Positions 20,608 through 29,291 of a stretch of 64,000 nucleotides of DNA are shown piece by piece. Origin of the DNA: Actinomycetota bacterium (lineage in GTDB: Bacteria; Actinomycetota; CADDZG01; JAHWKV01; JAOPZY01). Where the stretch lies: positions 1-64,000 of the forward strand of contig DASTWV010000024.1 of assembly GCA_035765775.1 (NCBI GenBank), read 5' to 3'. Below the pieces are notes generated by a model. It worked only from the letters and a program-made list of their open reading frames with translations, did not search any database and was not told the DNA's origin. The position numbers were made by a program, and so were the translations under genes. Position 1 is the stretch's first letter, and each line of letters opens with the position of its first letter.

Positions 20608-20629
20608 GGCCGGCATCCGGTTTCCGGCC
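20608..20629. terminator. Hairpin downstream of murA
   Basis: GGCCGG (20608-20613) and CCGGCC (20624-20629) pair around a ten-base loop, 25 bases after the murA stop. There is no T-run. Possible terminator separating murA from the L,D-transpeptidase. Confidence 0.35.
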
Positions 20630-20651
20630 CGACGGAGTATCCTGACGCACC

Positions 20652-20685
20652 GATTCATAACAAACCCTTATTTGGTCTAGATTGC
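20652..20685 (+). promoter_or_regulatory. AT-rich promoter-like segment before the L,D-transpeptidase
   Basis: This stretch (GATTCATAACAAACCC, then TTATTTGGTCTAGATTG) is sharply AT-rich against a >70% GC background. TTCATA (20654-20659) and TAGATT (20678-20683) are 18 bases apart but match consensus poorly. The leader to ATG 20703 would be very short. Confidence 0.35.
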
Positions 20686-20702
20686 CCGCTGCCCGGCTCC
20701 CG

Positions 20703-22250
20703 ATGACGTGGCGCCTCCGCGCCTTGGTGCTGCTAGCCGCCCTCCCGCTCCTGGCGGTCCTCCCGGGCCGGGCCGGGGCGGGGCCCCGGGCTGGCGCGCC
20801 CGGCGATGCGCCGCCGCCGCCGGCCTCTCCAGCGCCGGCCGCGGCACCGACCGCCACCGCCCGGGCGTCGGGCACGGTGCTGGCGCCGGGCGGCGACAGT
20901 GTCTCTGCCTTCGGCACGGCTGCCCAGTTCGGGCCGGCGCAGCCGCTTGCCCTCAACCAGCCGCTGGTGGGGATCGCAGCCCGGCCCGATGGCTCGGGGT
21001 ACTGGCTGGCCGCCGCCGACGGCGGGATCTTCAACTACGGGGCGGCGCCCTGGCTGGGGTCGCTCGCCAGCCTCCGGCTCAACGCCCCGGTGGTGGGGAT
21101 CGCCTCGGTGCGCGACGGCAACGGGTACTGGCTGGTGGCCGCTGACGGCGGCATCTTCAACTACGGCGACGCCGGCTTCCTCGGCTCGATGGGCGGGAGG
21201 CCGCTCAACGCCCCGGTGGTGGGCATCGCCGCCACACCCGACAGTGGGGGGTACTGGCTGGTGGCCGCTGACGGCGGCATCTTCAACTTCGGCGACGCGG
21301 GTTTCTACGGCTCGATGGGCGGGAGGCCGCTCAACGCCCCGGTGGTGGGCATCGCGGGCACGGCCGATGGCGCGGGGTACTGGCTCGTCGCCGCCGACGG
21401 TGGGGTGTTCAACTTCGGCGACGCGGCCTTCGACGGCTCCGCCGGCTCGCTCGGGGTGCAGGTGGCCGGCATCGCCGCCGACCCCAACGGCAGCGGGTAC
21501 TGGCTCGCCGGCCACGACGGCCATGTGTACGCCTACCAGGCGCCCGCCCTGGGCGATGGCACTGCCGTGCCGGGCTCGCCCCCGGTGGTGGGGATGGCCC
21601 CGGACGGGACGGACGGCTACTGGCTGCTGGAGGGCGACGCCGCCAACCGGTACTCGATGGCGCCCGGACCGGGGCTGGCGGCGGTCCAACAACGGTTGCA
21701 GAGCCTCGGGTTCTGGGACGGCGGGTCGACCGGGGCCTTGAACGACGCCACCCAGCAGGCCATCTGGGCGTTCCAGAAGGTGGCCGGCCTGCCCCGGACC
21801 GGCACGCTGGATGCCGCCGGCCTCATCGACCTGGCGATCGCCACCCGGCCGCAGGCGCCCCGGCTCCCGGCCGTGGGGTCAGGCAGCCTGATCCTGGTGG
21901 CCAAGGGGCCCGACCTGGTCTACCTCATCAACGGCGGCTACGTCTCCTGGGTGTTCAACACCTCGACCGGCGGCGGGTACACGTACTACTCGGGCGGGGT
22001 GCGGTCGGTGGCGATCACCCCGGATGGGTCCTTCCGCATCGAGTACGGCATCAACGGCTGGCACACCAGCCCGCTCGGCCTCATGTGGCGGCCCCGCTTC
22101 TTCGTGGGCGGCTTCGCCCTGCACGGGGACACCCTGGTGCCGCCGACTCCGGTCTCGCACGGCTGCGTGCGGGTCAGCGTCGAGGCGATGAACTTCATCT
22201 GGGACAACGGCCTCGCCCCCATCGGGGAGCCGCTCACCGTGGTGGGGTGA
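20703..22250 (+). CDS. Secreted L,D-transpeptidase with GYWL repeats and a peptidoglycan-binding domain
   Basis: From ATG 20703 (515 residues): signal peptide (~1-27), Ala/Pro linker, six ~47-residue GYWLVAADGGIFNFGDA-type repeats (~65-325), a PG_binding_1 helical domain (VQQRLQSLGFWDGG, AIWAFQKVAGLPRTG), and a YkuD catalytic domain with HGD, then SHGCVRVS (Cys488 nucleophile). YkuD enzymes make 3-3 peptidoglycan cross-links or attach proteins to the wall. The repeats are unusually alike at DNA level, e.g. CTCAACGCCCCGGTGGTG recurs, suggesting recent duplication. The open frame also allows TTG 20682, but ATG gives a proper signal peptide. Confidence 0.88.
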   Translation: MTWRLRALVLLAALPLLAVLPGRAGAGPRAGAPGDAPPPPASPAPAAAPTATARASGTVLAPGGDSVSAFGTAAQFGPAQPLALNQPLVGIAARPDGSGYWLAAADGGIFNYGAAPWLGSLASLRLNAPVVGIASVRDGNGYWLVAADGGIFNYGDAGFLGSMGGRPLNAPVVGIAATPDSGGYWLVAADGGIFNFGDAGFYGSMGGRPLNAPVVGIAGTADGAGYWLVAADGGVFNFGDAAFDGSAGSLGVQVAGIAADPNGSGYWLAGHDGHVYAYQAPALGDGTAVPGSPPVVGMAPDGTDGYWLLEGDAANRYSMAPGPGLAAVQQRLQSLGFWDGGSTGALNDATQQAIWAFQKVAGLPRTGTLDAAGLIDLAIATRPQAPRLPAVGSGSLILVAKGPDLVYLINGGYVSWVFNTSTGGGYTYYSGGVRSVAITPDGSFRIEYGINGWHTSPLGLMWRPRFFVGGFALHGDTLVPPTPVSHGCVRVSVEAMNFIWDNGLAPIGEPLTVVG

Positions 22251-22307
22251 CAGCGGAGCTGGAGGCGGAGCGCTGGGAACACACACTCCCTGAGTTAGGA
22301 TGAAGCT

Positions 22308-22532
22308 GTGGAGGAGGCGGTACGTCGCGCGTTGGACAAGATCCGGCCGGCGGTACGGCTCGACGGCGGGGACCTCGAGCTCGTCGGTGTGGTCGACGGC
22401 GTCGTCACCATCCGCCTCTTCGGGGCCTGCGACGGGTGCCCGATGTCCCCCGTGACCCTGCGGGCCGGGGTGGAGCGCATCCTGCGAGAAGAGGTCCCCG
22501 AGGTCCGCGGCGTGGTCGCCGTGGACGCCTGA
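22308..22532 (+). CDS. NifU C-terminal-domain (Nfu-type) Fe-S protein
   Basis: The 74-residue protein is a lone NifU_C domain. The IRPAVRLDGGDLELVGV and FGACDGCPMSPVTLRAGVE segments carry the CxxC that bridges a transient 4Fe-4S cluster in a dimer. Nfu proteins carry clusters to apo-targets. GTG 22308 is preceded by AGGA at 22297. It starts a run with meaB and the acyl-CoA mutase. A cysteine desulfurase lies at 36927. Confidence 0.88.
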   Translation: MEEAVRRALDKIRPAVRLDGGDLELVGVVDGVVTIRLFGACDGCPMSPVTLRAGVERILREEVPEVRGVVAVDA

Positions 22533-22569
22533 CCTTCCCGCCTGCACCGCGCCGTATCCTCTGGGGCTC

Positions 22570-23532
22570 ATGAGCGCGGTCGGGGGTCGCATCAACCAGC
22601 TCGTCGAGCGGGCGCTGCAGGGTGACCGGGGGTCCATCGCCCGGCTGATCTCCCTGGTGGAGAAGGGGTCGCCGGAGCTGCCCGAAGCGATGGCGGCGAT
22701 CTTCCCGCATACCGGGCGGGCGCACGTGGTGGGGATGACCGGGGCGCCGGGCGCGGGCAAGTCCACCCTGGTCGAGACGCTGATCGGCCGGATCCGGGCG
22801 GGTGGGGAGTCGGTGTCGGTGCTGGCGGTCGACCCGACGTCGCCCTTCAGCGGCGGCGCCCTGCTGGGTGATCGGGTGCGCATGCAGGCGCATGCGACCG
22901 ACGCCGGGGTGTTCATCCGCTCGATGGCGGCCCGGGGGCATCTCGGGGGCCTGGCGCTGGCCACTCCCGAGGCGGTGCGGATCGCCGATGCCGCCGGGGC
23001 GGCGTGGGTGCTGATCGAGACCGTGGGGGTCGGCCAGTCCGAGGTGGAGGTGATGCACGCCGCCGACACCGTGGTCGTGGTGGTCACGCCCCGGTGGGGG
23101 GATGGGATCCAGGCCGGCAAGGCGGGCCTGCTGGAGATCGGCGACGTCTTCTGCGTGAACAAGGCCGACCGGGATGGCAGCCGGGAGACCGTGCGGGATC
23201 TCAACCAGATGCTCGATATCGGGGCGCACACGGCCTGGCGGCCGCCCGTCCTGGAGACGGTGGCCTCGGCCGGCACCGGCATTGGCGAGGTATGGGCGGC
23301 GATCGGTGCCCACCGGACGTTCCTCGAGTCGTCCGGCGAAGGTGAGCGGCGGCGGAAGGCCCGGTTGGGCCGGGAGATCGCCTCGGTGGCGGCGGAGCGG
23401 GTGCGCCACACGTTGGAGGCGGACGCCGCGCCGCTGCTGGAGGACCTGGTGCTCAGGGCGCAGCGCCGGGAGATCGACCCGGCAACGGCGGCGGGGGAGC
23501 TGCTCGAGCAGCTGGGGTTGCGAACGGGCTGA
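22570..23532 (+). CDS. meaB: MeaB-type GTPase chaperone of a B12-dependent acyl-CoA mutase
   Basis: This G3E-family P-loop GTPase (320 residues) has Walker [13 protein letters not shown], the switch region [28 protein letters not shown] and the base-specificity motif NKAD. MeaB gates adenosylcobalamin loading and protects acyl-CoA mutases from inactivation. The mutase subunit begins 17 bases downstream, so the partner is evident: an isobutyryl-type mutase rather than methylmalonyl-CoA mutase (next entry). Confidence 0.92.
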   Translation: MSAVGGRINQLVERALQGDRGSIARLISLVEKGSPELPEAMAAIFPHTGRAHVVGMTGAPGAGKSTLVETLIGRIRAGGESVSVLAVDPTSPFSGGALLGDRVRMQAHATDAGVFIRSMAARGHLGGLALATPEAVRIADAAGAAWVLIETVGVGQSEVEVMHAADTVVVVVTPRWGDGIQAGKAGLLEIGDVFCVNKADRDGSRETVRDLNQMLDIGAHTAWRPPVLETVASAGTGIGEVWAAIGAHRTFLESSGEGERRRKARLGREIASVAAERVRHTLEADAAPLLEDLVLRAQRREIDPATAAGELLEQLGLRTG

Positions 23533-23549
23533 CTCCTACACTGGAGGAA

Positions 23550-25192
23550 ATGGACGCGTCGAAGGAGGGCTGGCGGGACGCCGATTTCGACACCATCTCG
23601 TCAGAACCGCTGGAGCCGCTGTACACGCCGTCGGACGTCGCCGGGCTGGAGTACGACCGGGACCTCGGCTCGCCCGGCGAGTACCCCTTCACCCGGGGCG
23701 TCTACCCGACGATGTACCGGGGCCGGCTCTGGACGTTCCGGCAGTTCTCCGGCTTCGGCACGGCGGAGGAGACCAACCGCCGCTACCGCTTCCTGCTGGA
23801 GCAGGGCCAGACCGGGCTGTCGGTCGCCTTCGACATGCCGACGCTCATGGGCCGGGACTCCGACGACCCCCAGTCCGAGGGCGAGGTCGGGCGCTGCGGG
23901 GTGGCTGTGGACTCGGCCGCCGACATGGAGGTGCTCTTCGACGGCATCCCCCTGGACGAGGTCACCACCTCGATGACGATCTCGGGCCCGGCGGCGATGG
24001 TGCTGGCGATGTGGCTGGTGGTCGCCGAGCGCCGGGGGATCCCCTGGGACCGGCTCCAGGGCACCCTGCAAACCGACATCCTGAAGGAGTACATCGCTCA
24101 GAAGGAGTGGATCTACCCGCCGGAGCCGCACCTGCGGCTGACCGCCGACCTCATGGTCTTCTGCCGGGACCAGGTGCCCCGCTACCACCCGGTGTCGATC
24201 TCCGGCTACCACATCCGGGAGGCGGGCTCGACCGCCGCCCAGGAGCTGGCGTTCACGTTGGCGTCGGGGTTCGCCCATGTCGAGCTGGGCGTGCAGGCGG
24301 GGATGACCCCCGACGAGGTGGCGCTGCATCTGTCGTTCTTCTTCAACTCGCACATGGATTTCTTCGAGGAGATCGCCAAGTTCCGGGCCGCCCCCGCATC
24401 TGGGCCCGGTGGATGCGGGAGCGCTACGGCGTGACCGACGAGCGGGCGCTGCGCCTGCGCTTCCACACCCAGACCGCCGGGTGCTCGCTGACCGCCCAGC
24501 AGCCCTACAACAACGTGGTGCGGACCGCGTTCGAAGCCCTCGCCGCGGTGCTGGGGGGCACCCAGTCCCTGCACACCAACTCGCTGGACGAGGTGCTGGC
24601 CCTGCCCACTGAGGAGGCGGTCGAGCTGGCCCTGCGCACCCAGCAGATCCTGGCCTACGAGACCGGGGTGGCCAACGTGGCCGACCCCCTCGGGGGGTCG
24701 TACTTCGTCGAGGCACTGACCAACCGGGTGGAGGCGGACGCCGAGCGGTACTTCCGCCGGATCGAGGAGATGGGGGAGGGGGCGATCCTCCCGGGGATGC
24801 TGCGGGGCATCGAGGACGGCTTCTTCCAGGCCGAGATTTCCGACGCCGCCTTCCGCTACCAGCGCCTGGTGGAGCAGGGCCGCAAGGTGGTGGTGGGGGT
24901 GAACCGCTTCACCCGGGCCGAGCGGGGCCGGGAAGTGGGGCTCCTGGAGATCCCACCGGACACCGAGGCGCGTCAGGTGGAGGCGCTGGCCAAGCGCAAG
25001 GCGGGCCGGGAGCCCCGGGCGGTCGAGGGGACCCTCCTGGCCTTGGGTGCCGCGGCGCGGGGGACCGGCAACCCTCGCGGGAACCTAATGGGGCCGCTGC
25101 TGGACTGCGCCCGGGCCGAGTGCACGCTGGGCGAGATGGTGGCCGCCCTGAAGCGGCCATTCGGCATCTACCGGGAGGCCCCGGCGATCTGA
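23550..25192 (+). pseudogene. icmA: Isobutyryl-CoA-mutase-type large subunit, frameshifted
   Basis: Reads as an adenosylcobalamin-dependent acyl-CoA mutase catalytic subunit without a B12-binding domain (~548 residues if whole). Frame one (23550-24434) carries the TIM-barrel half; a second frame carries the rest from [12 protein letters not shown] to TGA 25190. The break is at 24391-24396: GCCGCCCCCGCATC is one base short of the expected A-A-R-R-I-W codons. Aligned without gaps to P. shermanii MCM, Tyr89 is Phe66 and Arg207 is Gln184, the pair known from isobutyryl-CoA mutase; Tyr220 and His221 match Tyr243/His244. [17 protein letters not shown] and GMLRGIEDGFF also look IcmA-like. No small B12 subunit is in the window. 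A sequencing error is possible, since both halves look fully conserved. Confidence 0.8.
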
Positions 25193-25222
25193 GGGCGACC
25201 TTCGGCGCGATTGTCGTAAGTT

Positions 25223-25265
25223 CTGGGGACTTATTTCCGCCAAAAAGACGGAAATTAGTCCCCAG
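25223..25265. repeat. 17-bp inverted repeat between convergent icmA and idi
   Basis: CTGGGGACTTATTTCCG (25223-25239) pairs with CGGAAATTAGTCCCCAG (25249-25265) with one mismatch around a nine-base loop (CCAAAAAGA). It is much more AT-rich than its surroundings. The idi stop codon lies inside the right arm. It may be a bidirectional terminator or a small palindromic mobile element (REP/MITE-like). Confidence 0.7.
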
Positions 25266-25890
25266 TTCTCTTCGCGGACGTGTTCAAACCCTTAGTGCCG
25301 CAGGAGCACGGGTAGGCCGGGTCACCGCCGAACGGGAGGTCGGCCGGACGGGCTGCGGGCCACGCCCGGGGGTCGTCACCCAGGGCCAGGAGCTCGGGTA
25401 CCTGGGCCGCGCACCATGGGCTGATGTCGCTCTCGGGGCGGGCGGCGAGCGCGGTCAGGGGCACCCACGCGGTCTCAGCGACCTCGTCTGGGTTCGGCCA
25501 CGGGGCAACTCCCGCCGCCAGCGTGGCGCGGAACACGGGACACACCTCGTACTCGATGACTCCCGACGGCATCGCCGCCCGGTAGCGGAACCGGGGGAGG
25601 ATGGCGTCCACCGACGCCTCCCCGATCCCCAGCTCATCCGCCAGGCGGCGCCGGACGGCGCGTACCAGCGGCTCGTCAGGCTGGGGGTGGCCGCAGCAGC
25701 TGTTGCTCCACACGCCCGGCCACGTCGCCTTGCTCTCTGCCCGGCGGGCCAGGAGCACCCGGCCGGCGGCGTCGATGGCGTAGCACGAGAACGCCAGGTG
25801 GAGGGGCGTGTCCCGGTGGTGCACCGCGGTTTTGGGGGCGGTACCGATGGCCCTCCCGTCCTCGTCCAGCAGGACGACGAGTTCCGGCAC
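25255..25890 (-). CDS. idi: Isopentenyl-diphosphate delta-isomerase, type I
   Basis: This enzyme interconverts IPP and DMAPP for isoprenoid synthesis. The Nudix-fold product (211 residues) has SNSCCGHPQ with catalytic Cys66 (E. coli Cys67), EYEVCPVF with the catalytic Glu, and ADELGI. The last ~30 residues exceed E. coli Idi, and the final codons and TAA come from the inverted repeat at 25223-25265, so the C terminus may have been changed by that element's arrival. It is 3 bases downstream of the dehydrogenase gene, so the two probably form an operon. Confidence 0.9.
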   Translation of the reverse strand: MPELVVLLDEDGRAIGTAPKTAVHHRDTPLHLAFSCYAIDAAGRVLLARRAESKATWPGVWSNSCCGHPQPDEPLVRAVRRRLADELGIGEASVDAILPRFRYRAAMPSGVIEYEVCPVFRATLAAGVAPWPNPDEVAETAWVPLTALAARPESDISPWCAAQVPELLALGDDPRAWPAARPADLPFGGDPAYPCSCGTKGLNTSAKRTGD

Positions 25891-25893
25891 CGC

Positions 25894-26859
25894 TCAGTAG
25901 GCCAGGTCCACGTCGACCACGCCCTCCAGGGGCTGGCCGTGGATGAAGGCGATGACGTTGCGCTCCACCCGGGCGGCCAGGTCCATGAGCGCCATGTCCC
26001 ACGTGTTGGCCACGTGTGGCGTGATGAGGACGTTGTCCATGGCCCACAGCGGGTGGTCGTCGGGGAGCGGCTCGGGGTCCGTGACATCCAGGGCGGCGCC
26101 GGCGATGCGCCGCCCGGCGAGGGCCTCCACCAGGGCCGCGGTGTCCACCAGCTTCCCCCGGGCCACGTTGATGAGCCATGCCTGGCGGCTCATGGCGCCC
26201 AGGAGCCCGGCGTCGAACATGCCCTCGGTCTCCTCGGTCAGGGGGGCGGCGATGACCACGAAATGGGCCTGGCCGATGAGCCCGGGCAGCTCGGCGACGG
26301 GCGTAGTGGACGATGCCCCCGCCATCGGTGTGCCGCTGCGGTTGACGGCCAGGATGATGGGCTCGTGGGGCTCCAGCAGGCGGGACAGCGCCCGGCCGAT
26401 GCCGCCGGTGCCGAGGATGAGCACCTTGCGGCCGGCGAGGCGGCTGGCAGGGACCTCTCCGGGTTCTGCCCAGGAGTGGCGCCGGGCGTACTGGGGCAGG
26501 CCCCGGGACGCGGCGAGGATGAGGGCCAGGGCGTGCTCCGCCACGGCCGGGCCGTAGATGCCCTTGGCCGACGTCCAGGTGCGCTCGTGGTCCAGCAGCC
26601 CCTCCCGGGCCACCCGGTCCACGCCGGCGTAGGGCAGCTGCACCCAGCGGGCCGGCGAGCCGATGAGGATCGACGCCAGCGATTCGGTGTCGTCGGGATC
26701 GGTCCAGATCAGGCCGTCCGCCGCCCCCGGTGGGCCGAGCACCGCCCCCGAGCGCAGGACCGCCTCGGCGATCTGCGGGTACCGGGTGGGGGTCACCGAG
26801 ATCACCTGGGGCCGGAGCTCGCCGGGTTCCCCCTCGGGGAGGATGTAGTCGGGCGCCAT
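25894..26859 (-). CDS. D-isomer-specific 2-hydroxyacid dehydrogenase
   Basis: The 321-residue NAD(P)-dependent dehydrogenase has ILGTGGIGRALSRLL as its Rossmann motif and the catalytic triad Arg (INVARG), Glu (DPEPLPDDHPLW) and His (TPHVANTW). GAALDVTDPEPLP is typical of the GhrA/phosphoglycerate-dehydrogenase-like group. The N-terminal substrate domain is short. Substrate unknown. Divergent from the histidine phosphatase gene with a 36-base gap between starts. Confidence 0.88.
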   Translation of the reverse strand: MAPDYILPEGEPGELRPQVISVTPTRYPQIAEAVLRSGAVLGPPGAADGLIWTDPDDTESLASILIGSPARWVQLPYAGVDRVAREGLLDHERTWTSAKGIYGPAVAEHALALILAASRGLPQYARRHSWAEPGEVPASRLAGRKVLILGTGGIGRALSRLLEPHEPIILAVNRSGTPMAGASSTTPVAELPGLIGQAHFVVIAAPLTEETEGMFDAGLLGAMSRQAWLINVARGKLVDTAALVEALAGRRIAGAALDVTDPEPLPDDHPLWAMDNVLITPHVANTWDMALMDLAARVERNVIAFIHGQPLEGVVDVDLAY

Positions 26860-26895
26860 GTGCCCACCCTAAACGACCCGCGGTAGCCTCAGGCC

Positions 26896-27531
26896 GTGCC
26901 CTTCACGAGCGAACTGGTCGTTGTGCGCCATGGCGATACCGAATGGGCGATCCACGGACGCCACACCGGGTGCACCGATGTGGCCCTGACCGGGCAGGGC
27001 CGGCGGGAGGCCGCCGCCCTGGCCGGGCTGCTGGCCGGGCGGCAGTTTGCCCGGGTGCTGGTGAGCCCGCTGCAGCGGGCGGAGGAGACCTGCCGTCTGG
27101 CTGGGTTCGGTGACGCCGCCCAGCTGTGCCCCGATCTGGAGGAGTGGAACTACGGCGCCTACGAGGGGCGGACCACCGATGAGATCCTCGCCGAGCGGCC
27201 CGGGTGGTCGCTGTGGCGGGACGGGGTGCCGGGTGGGGAGACGGTGGACGAGGTGGGGGAGCGGGCGGATCGGGTGATCGCCGAGGCCCGGTCGGCCGGG
27301 GGCGACGTCGCCCTGTTCGCCCACGGCCACGTGCTGCGCATCCTGGCCGCCCGCTGGATCGGGATGCCGGCCAGCGCCGGGCAGCACCTGGCGCTCGACC
27401 CCGCCGGGGTGGGTACCCTCGGCTACGAGCACGACTACCCGGTGATCCGGGCCTGGAACCGGACCGTCGATCCAGCGACCGCCCGGACTGGCCCCGCCAG
27501 GCCGGCCGGGCCGGCACCATCGAGATCCTGA
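26896..27531 (+). CDS. Histidine phosphatase family protein
   Basis: The 211-residue branch-1 histidine phosphatase has the RHG motif (VVVRHGDTEWA), RVLVSPLQRAEET, EEWNYGAYEGRT and AHGHVLRILAARW with the second catalytic His. It resembles phosphatases such as GpgP/CobC or the sugar-phosphatase group rather than true dPGM. Substrate undetermined. The C-terminal ~15 residues are Pro/Ala-rich. GTG 26896. It overlaps the ribosome site of pgi, suggesting co-expression. Confidence 0.85.
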   Translation: MPFTSELVVVRHGDTEWAIHGRHTGCTDVALTGQGRREAAALAGLLAGRQFARVLVSPLQRAEETCRLAGFGDAAQLCPDLEEWNYGAYEGRTTDEILAERPGWSLWRDGVPGGETVDEVGERADRVIAEARSAGGDVALFAHGHVLRILAARWIGMPASAGQHLALDPAGVGTLGYEHDYPVIRAWNRTVDPATARTGPARPAGPAPSRS

Positions 27532-27542
27532 GGAGGACAACT

Positions 27543-29123
27543 ATGGCCCCGTTTGACCCCGCCACCCTCGGCCCCCTCGGCCCCCTCGGGCCCCTCGCCG
27601 AGGCGGTGCAGCACCGGCTGGACCGGATGGACGCCGAGCAGGTGACCGCCCGGATCTGGCGCTACGACCACACCGTCTGGAAGCCCGATCCCACCGAGAT
27701 CGCCAACCGCCTCGGCTGGCTGACGCTGCCCACGGCCATGCGCGGCCAGGTGGGCGAGCTGCAGGCGTTCGCCCGGCAGGCGGCCGCCGACGGCTTTACC
27801 CACGCCTTGCTGCTGGGCATGGGGGGTTCCAGCCTGGCCCCCGAGATGTTCGCCCGGACCTTCGGCAGCGCCGCCGGGGCTCTGGACCTCACCGTGCTGG
27901 ACACCACGCATCCCGCCGCCATCCGGGCGGTGGAGGACGCTTTGGACCTGTCCGCCACCCTGTTCATCGTTGCCAGCAAGTCCGGCGGGACGCTGGAGAC
28001 GCGCTCCCAGATGGAGCATTTCTGGGCCCGGCTGGGGGCGACGCCGACCATCGGCGACCGCTTCGTGGCCATCACCGATCCCGGGACGAGCCTGGACCAG
28101 CTGGCCACCGATCGGGGGTTCCGGGCGGTCTTCCGCAACCCGACCGATCTCGGGGGGCGGTACTCGGCCCTCTCGCTGTTTGGCCTGGTGCCCGCCGCCC
28201 TGATCGGCGCCGATCTGGAGGCGCTGCTCGGCTCGGCGGGGGCGATGGCAGGCGAACTGGCCGGTGACCGGGCCGCAGCGGAGAATCCGGGCGCCTGGCT
28301 GGGGGCGGTGATGGGAGAGGCTGCCCGGGCGGGGCGCGACAAGCTGACCTTCGTGCTGCCGGCGGCCATCGACACCTTCGGCGACTGGGTGGAGCAGCTG
28401 GTGGCCGAGTCCACCGGCAAGGAGGGCAAGGGCATCGTCCCGGTCCCCGGGGAGACCCTCGGCGACCCGTCGGTCTATGGCTCCGACCGGCTCTTCGTGG
28501 CCCTGGGGGACCACCCCGCCCTCGAACCCCTCCAGGCGGCCGGCCACCCGGTGGTGCGCCTGGAGGCGGGGAGCCCGGAGCGGCTGGGGGCGGAGATCCT
28601 GCGCTTCGAGTTCGCCACTGCGGTCGCCGGCTACGTGCTGGGGATCAACGCCTTCGATCAGCCCAATGTCGAGGAGGCCAAGCAGGCGACCCGGGACATC
28701 CTGGCCGCGGGGGGCGCCGCGGCGGCCGGGCAGGTGGATCCGGGGAGTGTGGCGAAGGAGGGCCAGACCGGTCCGGGCGACTACCTCGGCATCCAGGCCT
28801 ACCTGCAGCGCACGCCCGAGCGGGCTGCCGGCCTCCAGGCCACCCGGCTGGCCCTGCGCGACCAGCGCCATGTGGCCACCACCGTGGGCTTCGGCCCCCG
28901 CTTCCTGCACTCCACCGGCCAGCTCCACAAGGGCGGCCCCGACACCGGCGTGTTCCTCCAGGTGGTGGAGGACACCCACGCCGTCGACCTGCCGATCCCG
29001 GGGCAGCCCTACAGCTTCGGGGACCTCATCGCCGCCCAGGCCCTGGGCGACCTGCAGGCGCTGCGCGCCCGGGGACGTCGGGTGGTGCGCCTCTCGCCCG
29101 ACGAATTGAGCCGGCTGGGCTGA
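27543..29123 (+). CDS. pgi: Glucose-6-phosphate isomerase, actinobacterial type
   Basis: This SIS-domain isomerase interconverts glucose 6-phosphate and fructose 6-phosphate. The 526-residue product has LLGMGGSSLAPEMF, VASKSGGTLETRS, NPTDLGGRYSALSLFGLVPAAL and the C-terminal FLHSTGQLHKGGP. This sequence type is the one fused to transaldolase in bifunctional Tal-Pgi proteins; here it is stand-alone. Start ATG 27543 has an AGGAGG site at 27531-27536 that overlaps the upstream stop. Confidence 0.92.
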   Translation: MAPFDPATLGPLGPLGPLAEAVQHRLDRMDAEQVTARIWRYDHTVWKPDPTEIANRLGWLTLPTAMRGQVGELQAFARQAAADGFTHALLLGMGGSSLAPEMFARTFGSAAGALDLTVLDTTHPAAIRAVEDALDLSATLFIVASKSGGTLETRSQMEHFWARLGATPTIGDRFVAITDPGTSLDQLATDRGFRAVFRNPTDLGGRYSALSLFGLVPAALIGADLEALLGSAGAMAGELAGDRAAAENPGAWLGAVMGEAARAGRDKLTFVLPAAIDTFGDWVEQLVAESTGKEGKGIVPVPGETLGDPSVYGSDRLFVALGDHPALEPLQAAGHPVVRLEAGSPERLGAEILRFEFATAVAGYVLGINAFDQPNVEEAKQATRDILAAGGAAAAGQVDPGSVAKEGQTGPGDYLGIQAYLQRTPERAAGLQATRLALRDQRHVATTVGFGPRFLHSTGQLHKGGPDTGVFLQVVEDTHAVDLPIPGQPYSFGDLIAAQALGDLQALRARGRRVVRLSPDELSRLG

Positions 29124-29219
29124 GGATCCCCTGAGCGCATCCTGAGACGGGATCCTCACAATCGGCTGAGAGAGTCATTGCGGGCGGTAGGAAATGCGTG
29201 CCGAGTCCAGGGGGGCACG

Positions 29220-29239
29220 GTAACATGGAAACATGTTAC
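29220..29239. promoter_or_regulatory. Perfect palindrome upstream of merR, candidate operator
   Basis: GTAACATG-GAAA-CATGTTAC: exact 8-bp arms with a four-base spacer, 52 bases before the MerR start codon and downstream of pgi. Position and symmetry fit an autoregulatory operator for the adjacent MerR protein. Confidence 0.6.
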
Positions 29240-29291
29240 GTTGGTAGGTGTCGCCCGCGTCCTGGGTGGCCGCGGGAAGGAGGGGTGCGAC

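Noticed and set aside
20584-20702. c-di-AMP (ydaO) riboswitch before the L,D-transpeptidase
   Set aside because: The leader is too short, and the conserved ydaO core is not recognisable.
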